Part shown: positions 13,715-15,469 of the stretch, one piece after another
Layout: each line of letters opens with the position of its first letter
Numbering within the stretch: the stretch's first letter is position 1
DNA from: an uncultured Anaerolineales bacterium
GTDB taxonomy: Bacteria; Chloroflexota; Anaerolineae; Anaerolineales; Villigracilaceae
Length of the DNA stretch: 15,469 nucleotides
Direction of reading: 5' to 3'
NCBI GenBank assembly: GCA_937928015.1
Contig: CALFXA010000163.1
Location: 1 to 15,469 of the forward strand
Notes under the pieces: generated by a model
Told to the model about the DNA's origin: nothing
The model's input: the letters and a program-made list of their open reading frames with translations, nothing else
The model's database searches: none
Program-made: the position numbers and the translations under genes

Positions 13715-13791
13715 GCCTTTTGCTGAACAGCCGGGAACGAATTCCGTATTGACGACTGCACATCCCGCAAGCGGGCGGCTACTCCCCATCG
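13705..13791 (-). promoter_or_regulatory. yybP-ykoY manganese riboswitch aptamer
   Basis: Read on the minus strand, the RNA has the class's conserved parts in order. P1 is CGATGG (13791-13786) with CCATCG (13710-13705). GGGGAGTAGC directly joins the P1 5' strand. A CCCGC/GCGGG hairpin follows. GTCGTCAAT (13756-13748) comes next, then a GGAA-TTCG-TTCC hairpin, CGGCTGTT, and GCAAGACC (13716-13709) at the P1 3' side. These match my recollection of the Lactococcus yybP sequence, including AGTAGC, GTCGTCAAT and GCAAGACC. Mn2+ binding holds P1 together, which would block the overlapping terminator, so the operon is expected to be switched on by excess Mn2+. Confidence 0.9.
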
Positions 13792-13801
13792 GAGTGGCCG
13801 C

Positions 13802-13830
13802 AGTATACAGAATGCGTCGGGCCGTGTCAA
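13802..13830 (-). promoter_or_regulatory. Sigma-70 promoter of the dedA-ATPase operon
   Basis: On the minus strand TTGACA (13830-13825) is a perfect -35, with a 17-bp spacer and a TATACT -10 (13807-13802, five of six). Transcription should start near 13795, immediately before the riboswitch P1. Confidence 0.9.
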
Positions 13831-13854
13831 TCGCTGTTGGATAAGAATTTTCTC

Positions 13855-13921
13855 ATATCAGCTTGCAAAGTCCATCGGCTTGATATATTCTGGGGATACG
13901 TTCCTTGCAATCGAAAGGTGG
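13855..13921 (+). promoter_or_regulatory. Promoter region and Shine-Dalgarno for the GH17-like gene
   Basis: TGA-TATATT (13881-13889) is an extended -10; TTGCAA (13863-13868) is a possible -35 but the spacer is 15 bp. ATATCA (13855-13860) and TGATAT (13881-13886) form an inverted repeat over the promoter, a possible operator. AAAGGTGG (13914-13921) lies 5 nt before the TTG at 13927. Confidence 0.5.
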
Positions 13922-13926
13922 TCAGG

Positions 13927-15315
13927 TTGAAGAATCGATTTCACAAGATGATTTCATCGCTCGGGCTGACCCTGGCTCTGCTGGGGTTGACCCTGCTGCC
14001 TGCCGCCTCGCGCGGACCGCTTTCCGCCATCTGGCCGCTGCCCGTGGACGAGGTCCCCGCCGAGTGCGGCCAGCCCGTGGACCAGGCCTGGGTCCAGAAG
14101 GTGAGCCGCATCCGCTGGGTGGCGTATTCCTCGCCCAGCCGCGTCGACGGGTCCCAGCCCAGCGAGGAGGCCATCTACGCCGACCTGTCTGCGCTCAAGC
14201 GGGCGGGCTTCGACGGGCTGATCACCTACGGCGCGTTGGGCGTCATGGGCAAACCATTCCTGACCATCGCGCAGGAACTTGGTTACAAGGGAGTCATCCT
14301 CGGCTTGTGGAGTCCCACCAACAAAGCGGAGTTTCGCACCGTGCTCGACGCCGCCGACCTGCCCATCGTGCTGGGGTACAACATCGGCAACGAAGGCCTA
14401 TCGGGGCGGCGGGACCGCTACGCGCTGACCGACCTGTGCGCGGCCATCACATCCCTGCGTGTCGCGACGGGCAAGCCCGTGGCTACCTCCGAAGATGTCG
14501 ACACCTACTATCGTCGTCCCGAGTTGTTGAAGGCGGGCGATTGGGTCTTTGCCATCGCGCATCCCTACTGGCACTGGACGAAGGATCCGCTGGCGGCGGT
14601 GCAGTGGGAGATAGACCAGTACGCCGCCCTGGGACAACGCACCGACCGATTCATCTTCTTCAAGGAGGTCGGCCTGCCGAGCGACGGCATGATGGGCCTG
14701 TCCGAGGTCAATCAGGATTTCTATTACCGCGAACTGGCCAAGACCGATGTGCGTTTTGCATACTTCGAGGGGTTCGACCAGCCCTCAAAAGATTACACCT
14801 CGGTCGAGCCGCACTGGGGACTCTTCCGCGCAGACCTCTCGCCCAAGTTAGCCGCCTGGAGCTTGATGGGCGTGCGGCAGTTTACCACCCAGTCCGCCGA
14901 TCCGCTGCTTGGGCGGGATCGCAACGGACGGGTGTACCACCCCTTGCTCTCGTTTGACCTGTCGACGTTGCCCGAGGGAGCGCGGATTACTTCGGTCAAG
15001 TTGAAGATTCGGGTGGAACGGACGGTAGGCTACGACCCGCTGAAGAACGGTCAGCGTCTGTTGGTGGATGTGTGCAAGACCAAGCCCGCGCGGATTCCCA
15101 GCCTGACCTGTGAGTCGAATGCGGGAACCCTGGACCGCTTCCTCGGCGACGGCTGGTACGTGCTCGACGTGGACGCCGACGCCCTGCGTGCCATCCAATC
15201 GGGTGGGCAGGCCCAGTTCCGCCTGCGACTGGCGGGCGCGGGGAACAAGGATGTGCCGCGCTCCTACTTCATGCTCCGCGCGGGGAGTCCGATCCTGGTG
15301 ATCCGCTTCGAGTAA
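13927..15315 (+). CDS. Secreted GH17-like glucanase with C-terminal DNRLRE-like domain
   Basis: 462 residues from TTG 13927, chosen because of AAAGGTGG upstream and because it gives a classic signal peptide (basic MKNRFHK, hydrophobic core SLGLTLALLGLTLL, then PAASRG). The frame upstream (TTG 13837) would pass through promoter DNA. The catalytic domain, about 60-310, resembles the bacterial GH17 exo-beta-1,3-glucanase group: RWVAYSS start strand, GYNIGNEGL with likely acid/base Glu156, and FFKEVGLPSDG with likely nucleophile Glu247. From about 320 an all-beta region (YHPLLSFDLSTLPEGARITSVKLKI...) resembles the DNRLRE/CBM96-type domain, probably for carbohydrate or surface binding. The substrate, such as laminarin-type glucan, is inferred. 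Divergent from the dedA operon; it ends in a strong terminator. Confidence 0.82.
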   Translation: MKNRFHKMISSLGLTLALLGLTLLPAASRGPLSAIWPLPVDEVPAECGQPVDQAWVQKVSRIRWVAYSSPSRVDGSQPSEEAIYADLSALKRAGFDGLITYGALGVMGKPFLTIAQELGYKGVILGLWSPTNKAEFRTVLDAADLPIVLGYNIGNEGLSGRRDRYALTDLCAAITSLRVATGKPVATSEDVDTYYRRPELLKAGDWVFAIAHPYWHWTKDPLAAVQWEIDQYAALGQRTDRFIFFKEVGLPSDGMMGLSEVNQDFYYRELAKTDVRFAYFEGFDQPSKDYTSVEPHWGLFRADLSPKLAAWSLMGVRQFTTQSADPLLGRDRNGRVYHPLLSFDLSTLPEGARITSVKLKIRVERTVGYDPLKNGQRLLVDVCKTKPARIPSLTCESNAGTLDRFLGDGWYVLDVDADALRAIQSGGQAQFRLRLAGAGNKDVPRSYFMLRAGSPILVIRFE

Positions 15316-15345
15316 AAAAACGTCGGGAACGGCGGCGAAGCAATG

Positions 15346-15376
15346 AAAAGGGTCCGCAAGTTCTGCGGACCCTTTT
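15346..15376. terminator. Bidirectional terminator after the GH17-like gene
   Basis: AAAAGGGTCCGCA (15346-15358) pairs perfectly with TGCGGACCCTTTT (15364-15376) across a 5-nt loop. Because the ends are AAAA and TTTT, it works on both strands and also serves the minus-strand gene that ends at 15379. Confidence 0.9.
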
Positions 15377-15378
15377 GG

Positions 15379-15469
15379 TTATATTCCGTACACGCCGCCT
15401 GCTGTGCGCAGCGCCGAACGGATCATCAGGAACTCGGTGATGTTCTCGGCAGTGATCAGGCCCACCAGT
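15379..15469 (-). CDS. C-terminal end of a CBS-domain protein, possibly M50/site-2 protease
   Basis: Only the last 29 codons and the TAA (15381-15379) are in the window; the gene continues beyond 15469. The peptide LVGLITAENITEFLMIRSAL has the pattern of the final strand and helix of a CBS domain (GLIT-x-ENI) as found at the end of CBS-containing site-2 protease (M50) proteins, typically GLVTxENVxEFLMxRSAL. The tail is RTAGGVYGI. Which upstream domain it has cannot be seen, so the M50 assignment is a guess from this tail. It converges on the GH17-like gene with a shared terminator. Confidence 0.55.
   Translation of the reverse strand, partial: LVGLITAENITEFLMIRSALRTAGGVYGI

Noticed and set aside
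13705..13791. tRNA or other structured RNA gene
   Set aside because: The order of conserved segments and the overlapping terminator match a metal riboswitch; there is no acceptor/anticodon pattern.
13651..13830. 60-residue N-terminal extension of the DedA protein starting at 13830
   Set aside because: The extension would be encoded by the promoter -35, the riboswitch and a terminator. The ATG at 13650 has AGAGGAG 5 nt upstream and starts at the family's usual N-terminus.
13837..13926. TTG 13837 as start of the GH17-like gene
   Set aside because: It places 30 residues across the promoter before a normal signal peptide; TTG 13927 has a good Shine-Dalgarno.

Overview
The window looks like chromosomal DNA of a GC-rich bacterium, most likely a Chloroflexota of the Anaerolineae type. 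This is inferred from the ftsQ-ftsA-ftsZ end of a division cluster followed directly by unrelated genes, and from the mix of protein families; no rRNA or other decisive marker is present. Gene density is high, intergenic gaps are short, and most transcription units end in clear intrinsic terminators. No tRNA, rRNA, CRISPR array, prophage or insertion sequence was seen.

Layout. Positions 1-2950 hold the 3' end of ftsQ, then ftsA and ftsZ, closed by a 13-bp terminator hairpin. A sulfotransferase-like / capsular polysaccharide family gene (2973-3980) follows; its annotated GTG lies in a perfect 10-bp hairpin. Next come two small membrane-protein genes (4011-4627) with a possibly leaderless start, an AlkZ/YcaQ-type DNA glycosylase gene (4755-6026) and a four-helix membrane protein (6150-6524). 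A convergent minus-strand pair, a GNAT acetyltransferase and an RlmI-type 23S rRNA methyltransferase, overlaps by one base (TGATG). Divergent from it is a plus-strand unit: YczE-like membrane protein, PNPOx/FDOR-like flavoprotein and LysE-family exporter (8256-10059). A 200-bp AT-rich gap holds a long dyad repeat and a bidirectional terminator.

The most interesting locus is the minus-strand unit 13830-10263. A near-consensus sigma-70 promoter (TTGACA, 17 bp, TATACT) leads into a 5' leader that matches the yybP-ykoY manganese riboswitch and ends in an overlapping terminator. The leader precedes a DedA-family membrane protein and an 11-bp overlapping P-type (P2A-like) ATPase. The ATPase keeps Ca2+ site II residues but has Lys and Gln where SERCA has the site I glutamates, like single-site Ca2+/Mn2+ pumps. 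Riboswitch plus pump suggests a Mn2+-induced metal export operon with DedA as a co-regulated partner. The ATPase gene also carries an in-frame palindromic dispersed-repeat-like sequence beside the TGES motif.

The last part holds a secreted GH17-like glucanase with a C-terminal DNRLRE-like beta domain (TTG start at 13927), a bidirectional terminator, and the C-terminal end of a minus-strand protein resembling a CBS-domain/M50 peptidase tail. Promoters in the window often use an extended -10 (TGn then a TATAAT-like hexamer) without a good -35, and two of them lie so close to start codons without a Shine-Dalgarno that leaderless mRNAs are plausible.
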